Source: CAADGV01 sp040290295 (lineage in GTDB: Bacteria; Bacteroidota; Ignavibacteria; UBA10030; UBA6906). From it: 64,000 bases of DNA. The position numbers were made by a program, and so were the translations under genes. This document shows positions 1 through 8,353 of the stretch, one piece after another; position 1 is the first letter of the stretch, and each line of letters starts with the position of its first letter. The stretch spans positions 1-64,000 of the forward strand of contig PSMW01000016.1 in the NCBI GenBank assembly GCA_040290295.1. Direction: 5' to 3'. A model generated the notes under the pieces. The model was not told where the DNA came from. It made no database searches and was given only the letters and a program-made list of their open reading frames with translations.

Positions 1-223
1 TCTACAAACCATCCATGCTCATCCATAACGACAGAGACTCGCGATTGGGGTTCACGCGATTGGAACTTGGAGCTTGAGTATTGGAACTTACTCAACGAAG
101 TATGCGGGGGCAGCATGATAGGCTAAGCCTGGTTCTGCGACACCCCCGTGGGAATGTTACAGACTCCACGAGTTGAACGAGTCGGCTCTCCGTCCGCTGC
201 TCGTTGAAGGTTCGTGTACGAGC
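1..223. other. Window edge: non-coding, structured-looking
   Basis: No gene can be supported here. One plus-strand frame is open from base 1 to a stop at 124-126, but its 41 residues match no family I recognise and it may be chance. Two inverted repeats are visible: CGGGGG at 105-110 against CCCCCG at 143-148, enclosing AGGCT (120-124) and AGCCT (126-130); and AACGAG (176-181) against CTCGTT (200-205), flanked by CACGA (167-171) and TCGTG (212-216). The second lies just after the radC stop and could help end its transcript, although no T-run follows. A small structured RNA cannot be excluded. Confidence 0.3.
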
Positions 224-943
224 CTAGACGTGCCCTCGTTCGGCAAGACTGGTAAAGCGATCGCCTGCAATAATGAGGTGATCGTGAAGAGGAATCCCAA
301 CAACTTTTCCCGCTTCGACAAGCTGCCGTGTAATAGCGATATCCTCTGCACTGGGTTCGGGATTGCCGCTGGGATGATTATGCGCAACGATCACGGATGC
401 AGCACGGTGATCGATAGCGAGTTTGAACACTTCGCGAGGATGCACGAGACTTGCATTGAGTGTTCCGACGGTCAGTTCCTGCTCGTGCTTCATGCCGTTC
501 TTCGCATCGAGCAGCAGGACGAGAAATGCTTCGTGAGGCTTGTCGCGCAACTTCGCCAGAACGATTCGTGCAGCATCTTCCGGCGAGCGAATGATCGGGG
601 TTGCATCGGGCACCGCGCCCTGTACCCGCCGCCCGAGCTCGAACGCGGCGAGCAACTCGACTGCTTTCGCCACTCCGATACCTTTCAGACGCATCAGTTC
701 TTGGGCGCTCTTCTTTGCTATGCCGAGGAGATTCTTCTCCTTGGTAATAATCGAGCGAGCAAGATCGAGCGCCGTCATGCGCCCCGTCCCAGTGCGGATG
801 AGAATCGCCAACAGCTCTGCATCACTCAGTGCATCGGCGCCGCGTTTGAGGAGCTTTTCGCGGGGACGCTCGTCACGAGGCCAATCCTTGATCTTGGCAT
901 GCGAGCCGGCAGATTCGTGTAGTTGTTCTGGATCGTTGCTCAT
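224..943 (-). CDS. radC: DNA repair protein RadC (JAB/MPN domain)
   Basis: RadC-family protein of 239 residues, the usual family length. A helix-hairpin-helix segment lies near residues 86-97 (LKGIGVAKAVEL). The C-terminal JAB domain carries the HxHPSG-x7-D metal motif at H188, H190 and D201. The family was named for DNA repair, but its exact biochemical role is unsettled; the JAB fold is metallopeptidase-like. The ATG overlaps the upstream gene's stop by 4 bp (ATGA), so the two are translationally coupled. It is the last gene of the minus-strand group before the window edge. Confidence 0.95.
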   Translation of the reverse strand: MSNDPEQLHESAGSHAKIKDWPRDERPREKLLKRGADALSDAELLAILIRTGTGRMTALDLARSIITKEKNLLGIAKKSAQELMRLKGIGVAKAVELLAAFELGRRVQGAVPDATPIIRSPEDAARIVLAKLRDKPHEAFLVLLLDAKNGMKHEQELTVGTLNASLVHPREVFKLAIDHRAASVIVAHNHPSGNPEPSAEDIAITRQLVEAGKVVGIPLHDHLIIAGDRFTSLAERGHV

Positions 944-2952
944 GGTGCTTCTGCCTTCACTTCATCGACGCGCCGAATGGTACTTCCGGTGTATTCAAGG
1001 ATGTGGAGCCACGGATTGACGCGTCGCGATCCGAACGAAAGTTTCGCATGGATGGTTTGCCGCGTCGGAAGACTCGCCAACGCATCGCGCAACTGCGCAC
1101 GGCTGAGTGCCCCTTCCTCGATCAACGCGAACACCACCGACGCCACGTCGTAACCGAACACAGCGTTGCGACTTGGTCTCTTGCCGAAGCGCTCGCTGTA
1201 CCGGCGAACGAATGCTGCGTAAGCTGGATCGGCCGGATCGAGATAGGTATCCGATTCGAATACGATGCCGGTACAATACCGGCGATGAGCAGCTACTTCG
1301 CGCTCATTATTCCATTCGCCCGAACCTAAGAGCCGTGTCTGAACATTGAAGTAGGCGACCTGCGACGAGACGATCCCGATCTCTTCAGCAGAAGCAATGG
1401 GACAATACAATCCTTGAAATGCCGTCACGGGGCGATCGAGGCTATCGACGCGAGGATCGCCTGAGCGATAAGGAATGGCTTCCGCGTCGAGCACGGCACG
1501 AGCATTCTCACCGAGCAGGCGCGTGGCATTCACTAGCGCCTTGGTGGCAATCAGCGAGTCGAGAAGTTTTACAGGAACGCCAAGCTGCGCCAGTCGCGTA
1601 GCTTCTCGTTTCAGAATCGAAGTGCCGAACGCAAGGAAAGGCTCTCCGACCGCTGCATTGCCTTTCCTACGCAATGCAAGCAGTTGATTCATCAGGTTGG
1701 TTGCCCCCCGCTCGTACCATTCCACAGCCAGCACGGCAGCACCCAAGCGTTCCGCCTCCATCTTGAATGCATCTGCCATGAGTTTGCTGTTCAGATCGTT
1801 CGGCGCGAGGATGCCGAGTCGCTTCAATCCCAGTTTCTCGACCGCATAGCGCGCAACGGCCCGCGCCCGCGCTTCGAAATCCGGGTTTGCTTGAAACACA
1901 AACGGACCGGTGGCGGCGATGCCGTTTGCGTTCGCCGTGGGCGTGACCAGCGGTACCCCGTTCGTGTTGACGTGATAAGCAACAGCAAACGCAGCCTGTG
2001 AAAACGGCGGACCGATGATAGCGATGACGCCGGGGTCAGCGCACAATTCTTTCACTGCCGCAGCGGCAACCGATGCCTCACGCTCGATGTCTCTCATCTC
2101 CAGGTGAACACGACGCGCGGTTCTGCCGCGCGCGAGCAGTTCTTCGTACGCAAGCTGGATGCCCTCCTGCAACGCAACACCGACCTCACGCTCCTTTGTC
2201 ACTTGGTCTGCATGTTTCATCAGCGGCAAGAGCAGGCCGATCTTCAGTTCCCGCGGCTCCAACAGGCGCCGTTGCAACTGTGCTTGACGATCCGCAAATG
2301 CGGGAGCGGAATATTTTCTTCGAAGCGAATCGATCGCTGCGCTCGCGCCCGCAACATCACCTCTTGCGATGTGCTTCTCTCCAATCGTGATGAACAAGTA
2401 CTCCTTGCCCTCACCTTCCGGCTCGTCGGCGAGCAAACGGTACAACGGCGGAAGCGTCATTCCCACATCGACGGTGGAGTCCAACGCAGCGAGGACGCGA
2501 CGGCGCAGTGCCGCATTCTCGTTTGGTGTCGAGCGAAGGGCACTTAAGAAATGCTCTGCCGCGCGTTCGGGAAGATGCTGTGCAAGCGCTATCAAACCCA
2601 GTGAGTATTCCGCGTCGGGGCGATAGCTGCTCGAAGGACATTGTTGGATGAATTGGATGAGGGTGCGCTGTGCTTCGTCGTACTCCTTCGCATAGAGCAG
2701 CGCTTTTCCTTTCATCACGCGCGCCGCCGTCTCCCGGTGGCTATGCGGAAACATCAGCAGCACGTCGCCGAACACGCGCGCTGCTTCCTTGTACGCGCCT
2801 TTGTCGAACAATGAAAGGCCGTCTGCAAACATCCGTTCGGCTTCGGGCGTTTGCGTGAGAAGTCCCTGCGCGCGCATCGTCAGGGAGAGTGAAGCCAGAA
2901 GCACACACAGAACCGTGCATCGGATTCTGTTCGAAGCCAGAACGTAGGGCAT
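940..2952 (-). CDS. TPR plus periplasmic-binding-domain protein (LpoA-like architecture)
   Basis: Exported protein of 670 residues. The N-terminus is a signal peptide (hydrophobic stretch about 10-26, cleavage near the AQG at 28-30). Residues about 30-230 are TPR-like helical repeats of the outer-membrane-assembly type. From about residue 235 (ELKIGLLLPL) a type-1 periplasmic binding fold of the LivK class begins, with a recognisable IIGPPFSQAA motif. This order of TPR then LivK-like domain is that of LpoA, the activator of penicillin-binding protein PBP1a, and of many Bacteroidota ABC-substrate-binding-like proteins. I infer a periplasmic or outer-membrane role; no lipobox is evident. Ends overlapping radC. 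Confidence 0.75.
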   Translation of the reverse strand: MPYVLASNRIRCTVLCVLLASLSLTMRAQGLLTQTPEAERMFADGLSLFDKGAYKEAARVFGDVLLMFPHSHRETAARVMKGKALLYAKEYDEAQRTLIQFIQQCPSSSYRPDAEYSLGLIALAQHLPERAAEHFLSALRSTPNENAALRRRVLAALDSTVDVGMTLPPLYRLLADEPEGEGKEYLFITIGEKHIARGDVAGASAAIDSLRRKYSAPAFADRQAQLQRRLLEPRELKIGLLLPLMKHADQVTKEREVGVALQEGIQLAYEELLARGRTARRVHLEMRDIEREASVAAAAVKELCADPGVIAIIGPPFSQAAFAVAYHVNTNGVPLVTPTANANGIAATGPFVFQANPDFEARARAVARYAVEKLGLKRLGILAPNDLNSKLMADAFKMEAERLGAAVLAVEWYERGATNLMNQLLALRRKGNAAVGEPFLAFGTSILKREATRLAQLGVPVKLLDSLIATKALVNATRLLGENARAVLDAEAIPYRSGDPRVDSLDRPVTAFQGLYCPIASAEEIGIVSSQVAYFNVQTRLLGSGEWNNEREVAAHRRYCTGIVFESDTYLDPADPAYAAFVRRYSERFGKRPSRNAVFGYDVASVVFALIEEGALSRAQLRDALASLPTRQTIHAKLSFGSRRVNPWLHILEYTGSTIRRVDEVKAEAP

Positions 2953-2982
2953 AGCGATGATGAGATTACACGTCGAGATGGA

Positions 2983-3843
2983 TCAGTTCCTGTCGTGGCG
3001 AGCCATCGGCTGCGGAGGTTGCGGTCCTTCCGTGGTGTCGAGAATGGCACTCACCGACCTATACACCGAGGCTGCCGTCGAGTCGTTCGGTTTTAAGTGG
3101 AGATAGCGTTCAAGATAGCGTTTTGCCTCATCGAGCCGATCCAAGTGAATCAAGGCGTTGGCGATGTTGAACCACGCCTCTTCGTCGTCCGGATTCATGT
3201 CAACGGCAAGGAGATACTCTTCGTATGCTGATTGCCACTGTCCCTCGGCAGCGAGCGCGTCCGCCAAGAGATGATGCGCTGATCCGCTATATTGATCCAG
3301 GCGGGCAGCACGCCGAAGAACATTGAGCGCGTCTTTCGTCCGCCCAAGTTCCAGCAGCACCTCGCCCCATACTTCGAAGACCTTGGGAAGCTTCGGATCG
3401 GCTTGCGCCGCCAACTTCAACTCGCGCTCAGCCTGCAGGAGCTTTCCGATGCCCCTATACGCCACACCGAGACTCATGTGGACATACGGCATGTGCCGGT
3501 GTCGTATCTTGAGAAAATAGTCCAGTGCACGAGCAAACTCGAGCCGCGCAAGATGGAAGCTGCCCAGCACGACGTAAAACGTTTCGCTCTTTGGATTGTG
3601 TCGAAGTCCTTGCAACAGCACTGCTTCGGCAGCCTTGTATTGGCGCGCCTCTTCGTATATTTGCGCAAGCAACACGTAGGCGTGTTCACACGCAGGCTGC
3701 CAAGCGATCACGCGACGAAGTAGCTGCATCGCATGGAGCGGCTTGTCGTCGTCCCGATACTTCGTTGCTTGCTCGATGAGAGTATGGACATGGAGTTCGT
3801 TCACGAACGAAAGAAACAGAAAAAACTTTTCTGTTTCAATCAC
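2983..3843 (-). CDS. Tetratricopeptide-repeat protein
   Basis: A 286-residue protein made almost entirely of TPR units, for instance around AKRYLERYLHLKPND near the C-terminus, so a protein-protein scaffold. The start shown is a GTG; a second GTG (VNELHVH) fourteen codons downstream is an alternative. There is no convincing signal peptide, so it is probably cytoplasmic. It starts 7 bp after the stop of the ABC permease gene and lies 30 bp before the LpoA-like gene, consistent with one transcript. Its partner is unknown. Confidence 0.8.
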   Translation of the reverse strand: MIETEKFFLFLSFVNELHVHTLIEQATKYRDDDKPLHAMQLLRRVIAWQPACEHAYVLLAQIYEEARQYKAAEAVLLQGLRHNPKSETFYVVLGSFHLARLEFARALDYFLKIRHRHMPYVHMSLGVAYRGIGKLLQAERELKLAAQADPKLPKVFEVWGEVLLELGRTKDALNVLRRAARLDQYSGSAHHLLADALAAEGQWQSAYEEYLLAVDMNPDDEEAWFNIANALIHLDRLDEAKRYLERYLHLKPNDSTAASVYRSVSAILDTTEGPQPPQPMARHDRN

Positions 3844-3850
3844 GTGTGTG

Positions 3851-5542
3851 CTACGAGGCGTGGTCGCAGCGCATGGCTGCCAAGCCGATGCGTGTGGAAA
3901 GGAAGATGAACAAACTGGAGATGACGGCGATTGCCATGAGCGCGACCATCATCCACTGGAACGAAACGCCGCGATCCCCTACCACATTGTCGAAGTACTT
4001 GTACAGGGGACCGACGAGGATCGCAGTTACCGCGGTGAGATAGAGCATGCCTGCGAGAAAAGTGAGGGACGCGCCTTGCGATGAGGCGACGCGTATCGGA
4101 TTCTTCTCCTTGTACACGGCAAAGTATCCGCCGGCACCGAGGTTCAGGCTCGTCAACGTCGCGACAACGAAAATGGTCACACTACAGGCGAGCAGCACAA
4201 GATTCCAATCCCGAGAGAGCAGATACACCGAGCTCACTGCGAGCGCTTCGGCAAGCAGTGCCACGGCGACCAACGAAACGACTGCTTTGTACCAATACAA
4301 TCGCTCGAGACTCAGAGGCGACACACGCACGCTCCAAAACGCTTCGCCTTCGAGGCTCACGAGGGGGAACACAAAGCGTAGCGCAATGGAAGCGATCAGA
4401 AAGCCGTTGAAGAGAAACACCACGAGGAACGCATTCGTTTGCATCACCGGATGTTCGAACCGAAGGTTCATCGTTCCGACCGACACCAGAAACACCACCA
4501 ACAAGAGAATCATCAACAACAAATGAAGCCATTGGCTCGGCTCGCGTAGAAAGAGCGAAAGATCGCGCCGGAGCACAACCCCCAGAGGCGAAGACCATCG
4601 CTCGTCGCTTCCGAGATGCAGAACACCTCCACCCTCTTGCTCGTGCTTCTTGCCTGCTTGGAGATCGACGACGGCAAGCCAACTCTGATAGTAATACTTG
4701 CGCGCAATCAATCCCGCGAGGGCAATCAGTCCAAGCATCGTCAGCACGAGGAGAGAAAGGTACGGCAATGCTCGACTGTATTCGCCCTGGATCGCCCAGT
4801 AGAGGAAGTTTGCAACCCAGTGGTTCGGCAATACCGTCACCATCGGCGGGTCGAGATAGCCGAGGTACTCGTTCACATGGGGCCAAAGCTTCGTCACCTC
4901 TTCCACCAGCATCATCGGATTCGTGATGCGGAAATAGCCATACACCAAGGCGCCGTACAATCCCAACAACATCACCAATAACCACGTGAAGCCGATTTTC
5001 GAGCCGACTTGAATCAGCATCATGAGGATGGTCGTGGCGAGAACGCCCGCAATCAGCATGAACGGCAGCATGACGAAGAACATCACCACAAAATAAAAAT
5101 ACCATGGGAGTTGGAAGGACGATCCATACCCCAAGAGCAGTGCGAGACCCAACAGTGTGAGCGTACTGGAGCTGTAGAAGAAGTTGTCGACAAACTTGAT
5201 GAGAAAAATTTTCGCATGCGAAATCGGCAGCGTCATCAAGAAATGCACTTCTTGCGAGCGATAGAGCGTTCCGAAGGAAACGATCATGTTCCCGATATGC
5301 ACAGTCACAAAGAACACATAGAGCAGCATCGAGAGCATGCGATGAAAAAGGAACAGTCCGATGTGTGCCTGATTCAACAGATAGTCGGTCGCAAAGCGCG
5401 CGAGAAAGAACACCGCAACCATGAAGCTGCCGAAGATGAGAAACGAGGCGACGTTTTGTATCAGCGTTTGCCATCGGAGCTCGAAGGCACGCTTGAGAAA
5501 GCTCTGCGCTCGTGTATTCAGCACAATCAGCAACTCGCGCAT
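3851..5542 (-). CDS. ABC-2 type transporter permease
   Basis: Integral membrane protein of 563 residues with many hydrophobic segments, beginning at about residues 30-50 and continuing to the C-terminus, with a hydrophilic break near 285-310. The gene starts 2 bp after the stop of an ABC ATPase, so it is the membrane half of an exporter. It resembles the large Bacteroidota permeases of the ABC-2 class. The substrate cannot be told from sequence. It is cotranscribed with upstream aromatic biosynthesis genes by overlap, but that need not indicate function. Confidence 0.8.
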   Translation of the reverse strand: MRELLIVLNTRAQSFLKRAFELRWQTLIQNVASFLIFGSFMVAVFFLARFATDYLLNQAHIGLFLFHRMLSMLLYVFFVTVHIGNMIVSFGTLYRSQEVHFLMTLPISHAKIFLIKFVDNFFYSSSTLTLLGLALLLGYGSSFQLPWYFYFVVMFFVMLPFMLIAGVLATTILMMLIQVGSKIGFTWLLVMLLGLYGALVYGYFRITNPMMLVEEVTKLWPHVNEYLGYLDPPMVTVLPNHWVANFLYWAIQGEYSRALPYLSLLVLTMLGLIALAGLIARKYYYQSWLAVVDLQAGKKHEQEGGGVLHLGSDERWSSPLGVVLRRDLSLFLREPSQWLHLLLMILLLVVFLVSVGTMNLRFEHPVMQTNAFLVVFLFNGFLIASIALRFVFPLVSLEGEAFWSVRVSPLSLERLYWYKAVVSLVAVALLAEALAVSSVYLLSRDWNLVLLACSVTIFVVATLTSLNLGAGGYFAVYKEKNPIRVASSQGASLTFLAGMLYLTAVTAILVGPLYKYFDNVVGDRGVSFQWMMVALMAIAVISSLFIFLSTRIGLAAMRCDHAS

Positions 5543-5544
5543 GG

Positions 5545-6243
5545 CTACTTCGTCAATTCGAGGAACATCTCTTCCAGTTGGCCATTGTGCCCCGAAGCCG
5601 GGCTATCGTAGATGATTTTTCCTGCCTTGATGATCGCAATCCGATCACACAGCTCCTCGACGATCTCTAACAGATGCGTGGACATGAAGACGGTCAGCCC
5701 CTCCTGCGTTTTCCTTTTCAACGTATCCTTCACCAATCGCGCGCTGCGCGGGTCAAGCCCGACAATCGGCTCATCGATGATGAGCACTTTCGGATCGTGA
5801 AGCAGCGCAGCGGTGAGCACAATCCGTTGTCGCATCCCTTGCGAGTACTCCTCTGCGCGTTTGTCCATGAACGATGCAATCTCGAACAGATCCTGAATCT
5901 CCTGGATCTTCCGCTTCACGTCGCGCGCGCTCATGCCGAAGAGTCCGCCTACGAAATGCAAGAACTCACGTCCGGTGAGCTTATCGTAGAGGAACGGCTG
6001 ATCGGGTACATACCCGAAACTCCGTTTCGCTTCCAACGGAGTCCAATGGACATCGTACCCGTTGATGATACAGTGGCCCGATGTCGGTTCGTACAGTCCG
6101 GTAAGCGTTTTGATCGTGGTCGTCTTGCCGGCACCATTCGGACCGAGGAAACCGAAAAATGTTCCTGCTTCGATCGTCAGGCTGATGTCGTCAACCGCTG
6201 TGAATGTGCCGAAGCGTTTTGTGAGATGTCGGATTTCGATCAT
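5545..6243 (-). CDS. ABC transporter ATP-binding protein
   Basis: A 232-residue ABC ATPase, close to the minimal length for the family. Walker A is GPNGAGKT at 34-41, the signature motif is YSQGM at 133-137, Walker B is VLIIDEP at 153-159, and the switch histidine is in STHLLE near 189. The domain type is the CcmA/NatA class used by ABC-2 exporters. It is paired with the permease immediately downstream (2-bp gap). Its ATG overlaps the tyrA stop by 4 bp, placing the pair at the tail of the aromatic operon. Confidence 0.93.
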   Translation of the reverse strand: MIEIRHLTKRFGTFTAVDDISLTIEAGTFFGFLGPNGAGKTTTIKTLTGLYEPTSGHCIINGYDVHWTPLEAKRSFGYVPDQPFLYDKLTGREFLHFVGGLFGMSARDVKRKIQEIQDLFEIASFMDKRAEEYSQGMRQRIVLTAALLHDPKVLIIDEPIVGLDPRSARLVKDTLKRKTQEGLTVFMSTHLLEIVEELCDRIAIIKAGKIIYDSPASGHNGQLEEMFLELTK

Positions 6244-6980
6244 GGCAGCAGGCGTACCGGCAAATCCTTGAGTACCTTTCGTTGCGCGCGCAGCAATCTT
6301 CGCAGAACCCCCACAGCATACGGATTGTACTTGACCATATCGTGAAAGAGTTCTCTGGTATCGTTATCGGCAGTTTGGGCAAGATTCATCAGGCGTTCAT
6401 ACGATGCGGTGCCATAGGGGTGATGCCGTACATCGGTTTGTGCAACCACGCGTCCAACGCATTGTGCCAGCAGCAGTGTCTCCGCCATAAAGCGATCGTG
6501 TGCTTCAGGTGTCATCGTTGTGCACACGACGCCGACCGCGCCGAGATGCTGACGCACTGTGCTCAGCACGCCGCGCGCTATGCGCACAGGGCAGACCACG
6601 ACACGATGACTTCGCAACGATGCCGTCGCACTGTCGGGTCCGAAGAGCGGATGCGTTCCAAGAATGAACACGGTGGGTGGCAGCAACGCTTTCATCCAAC
6701 GAACGGGATGCATCTTCACCGAACACACGTCGATGATCAATGAGCCGGGCATGACCAACGGAGCGATTGCGCGGAGAGTCGCTTGCAGCGCGGAAATCGG
6801 CACAGCCAGCACAACCACACGTTGAGCCGCTACGTGCTGCAAGTCTGCTGCGCGGATTCTTCGCGAGGGAAACTTCCCCCTGTTTCTTTTCACATCGAAC
6901 ACAAGCACGTGCGCGCGTTTGGCGAGATGTTCGGCAGCAAACTTCCCGAATCGTCCGTATCCGATCAGACCGATGGTCAC
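6240..6980 (-). CDS. tyrA: Prephenate/arogenate dehydrogenase family protein (TyrA-like)
   Basis: NAD(P)-dependent dehydrogenase of 246 residues acting in tyrosine synthesis, converting prephenate to 4-hydroxyphenylpyruvate or arogenate to tyrosine. The dinucleotide loop GxGxxG is at residues 7-12, and the THPLFGPD segment near residue 110 matches the catalytic-histidine region of TyrA proteins. It starts with GTG, overlapping the stop of the aroC-chorismate mutase gene (GTGA). The product of that mutase, prephenate, would be its substrate, which strongly supports the assignment. There is no ACT domain, so feedback control, if any, is not through that module. Confidence 0.88.
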   Translation of the reverse strand: MTIGLIGYGRFGKFAAEHLAKRAHVLVFDVKRNRGKFPSRRIRAADLQHVAAQRVVVLAVPISALQATLRAIAPLVMPGSLIIDVCSVKMHPVRWMKALLPPTVFILGTHPLFGPDSATASLRSHRVVVCPVRIARGVLSTVRQHLGAVGVVCTTMTPEAHDRFMAETLLLAQCVGRVVAQTDVRHHPYGTASYERLMNLAQTADNDTRELFHDMVKYNPYAVGVLRRLLRAQRKVLKDLPVRLLP

Positions 6981-8332
6981 GCCAACGCTCCTTTGCTCAG
7001 TTTGCGTTGCGTGGTGCGCGCCAGATCGAAAATGGCGCGGCAGATAGTTCTGATGAACTGCGGATCGATCCCAAACGCACGAGCAGTGGCAAGCTGACGG
7101 GCAAGAATATCTTTTTCCCGTTGAGGATCGTAAATCTTCTCGCCACGCTTCTTCTTCAACAATCCTACTTGTTCCACAAGACTCTGACGCTCGGCAACGA
7201 GCAAGAGAATGTTCGTATCGATCAGATCGATGTCGTGTCGAAGGGCTTGAAGTTTTGTCTTCCTTTTTAAGAGTTGTTGCCGTGTGAGATGATCGAGCAA
7301 CGTCAGCGCAACCATTGCCTCAGCAACCGGCACCACGCGCGGGCAGATGCACGGATCGTGACGACCCTCCACCGCAATGGTCGCCGGCTTCCCATCGACG
7401 GTCACGGTCTCCTGTGGCTTCGCAATAGACGAAGCAGGCTTGACCGCGATACGCAACACAATGTCTTCGCCGTTCGAAATACCGCCGGCGATACCGCCTG
7501 CGTTGTTGGTGCGCGTCCGAACGCGTTTCAGCTTTGTATCGAAGTACATCGGATCGTTGTTTTCGCTCCCCTTCATACGCGCGGCAGCAAAGCCCCTGCC
7601 CACCTCGAACCCCTTGATGGCACCGATGGACATCAGCGCCTTGGCAAGATCAGCTTCGAGCTTATCGAAGACCGGTTCGCCCAACCCGACAGGCGGATTT
7701 TTGATGACGACCTCGACGATGCCGCCGACAGAGTCGCCTTCTTTTTTCACGCGCAAGATTTTTCGCTCCATCTTCTTGGCAGCTTCAGGATCGGGGCACC
7801 GGAGAGGGTTCTTTTCGATCTGCGTCAGATCGATGCGCTGGGCGCGAATGCCGCCGGCTTCGAGTGTGTACGCGTAGATGTGCACGCCGCGTTGTGCAAG
7901 AAACGACTTCGCTACAGCTCCGGCAGCAACCCGCGCCGCCGTTTCTCGCCCCGAGGATCGGCCGCCGCCGCGATAGTCGCTCACACCGTACTTTGCCAGG
8001 TAGGTATAGCCTGCATGCCCCGGACGAAACATGTCCTTGATCCTCTCATACGCTTGCGGTTGCTGATCTCGATTCCAGATCACCATGCAGATCGGCGTGC
8101 CGGTGGTTGTTCCTTCGAACACACCGCTGAGAATCTCGACCGTATCCGTTTCTTTCCGCGAAGTCGTGACGCTGCTTTGTCCGGGCCGGCGGCGGTCGAG
8201 TTCCTGCTGAATGAATGCTGTATCGATCGGCAGACCGGGCTTGACGCCATCGATGACGACGCCGATGGCGCGGCCATGACTTTCGCCGAACGTTGTAATA
8301 CGAACGGTGCTACCAAAGGTGTTTCCTGCCAT
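6977..8332 (-). CDS. aroC: Chorismate synthase fused to a chorismate mutase (AroC-AroQ)
   Basis: A 451-residue bifunctional protein. Residues 1 to about 355 are chorismate synthase, which converts EPSP to chorismate with reduced flavin; the marks are FGESHG at 15-20, RPGHAGYTYLAKYG and GRSSGRETAARVAAG. From residue 361 to the end is a type II (AroQ) chorismate mutase: LRHDIDLID, the arginine of ERQSL, the lysines of LLKKKRG, the DPQREKDI block and the TTQRK end are all in place. Chorismate synthase normally ends near residue 360, so the mutase is an addition. The fusion makes prephenate from EPSP in one polypeptide, followed by tyrA. An AAAGAGA ribosome site precedes the ATG. Confidence 0.93.
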   Translation of the reverse strand: MAGNTFGSTVRITTFGESHGRAIGVVIDGVKPGLPIDTAFIQQELDRRRPGQSSVTTSRKETDTVEILSGVFEGTTTGTPICMVIWNRDQQPQAYERIKDMFRPGHAGYTYLAKYGVSDYRGGGRSSGRETAARVAAGAVAKSFLAQRGVHIYAYTLEAGGIRAQRIDLTQIEKNPLRCPDPEAAKKMERKILRVKKEGDSVGGIVEVVIKNPPVGLGEPVFDKLEADLAKALMSIGAIKGFEVGRGFAAARMKGSENNDPMYFDTKLKRVRTRTNNAGGIAGGISNGEDIVLRIAVKPASSIAKPQETVTVDGKPATIAVEGRHDPCICPRVVPVAEAMVALTLLDHLTRQQLLKRKTKLQALRHDIDLIDTNILLLVAERQSLVEQVGLLKKKRGEKIYDPQREKDILARQLATARAFGIDPQFIRTICRAIFDLARTTQRKLSKGALA

Positions 8333-8353
8333 ACGATTCTCTTTCGTTGCTTG

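Noticed and set aside
128..150. A tRNA-like GGTTC string near the first bases
   Set aside because: No acceptor, anticodon or D-arm could be fitted around it, and the T-arm loop does not match.
4182..5474. A 430-codon minus-strand open frame
   Set aside because: It is on the same strand as the ABC permease in another frame. The permease frame has regular hydrophobic helices and continues the operon; this one does not.
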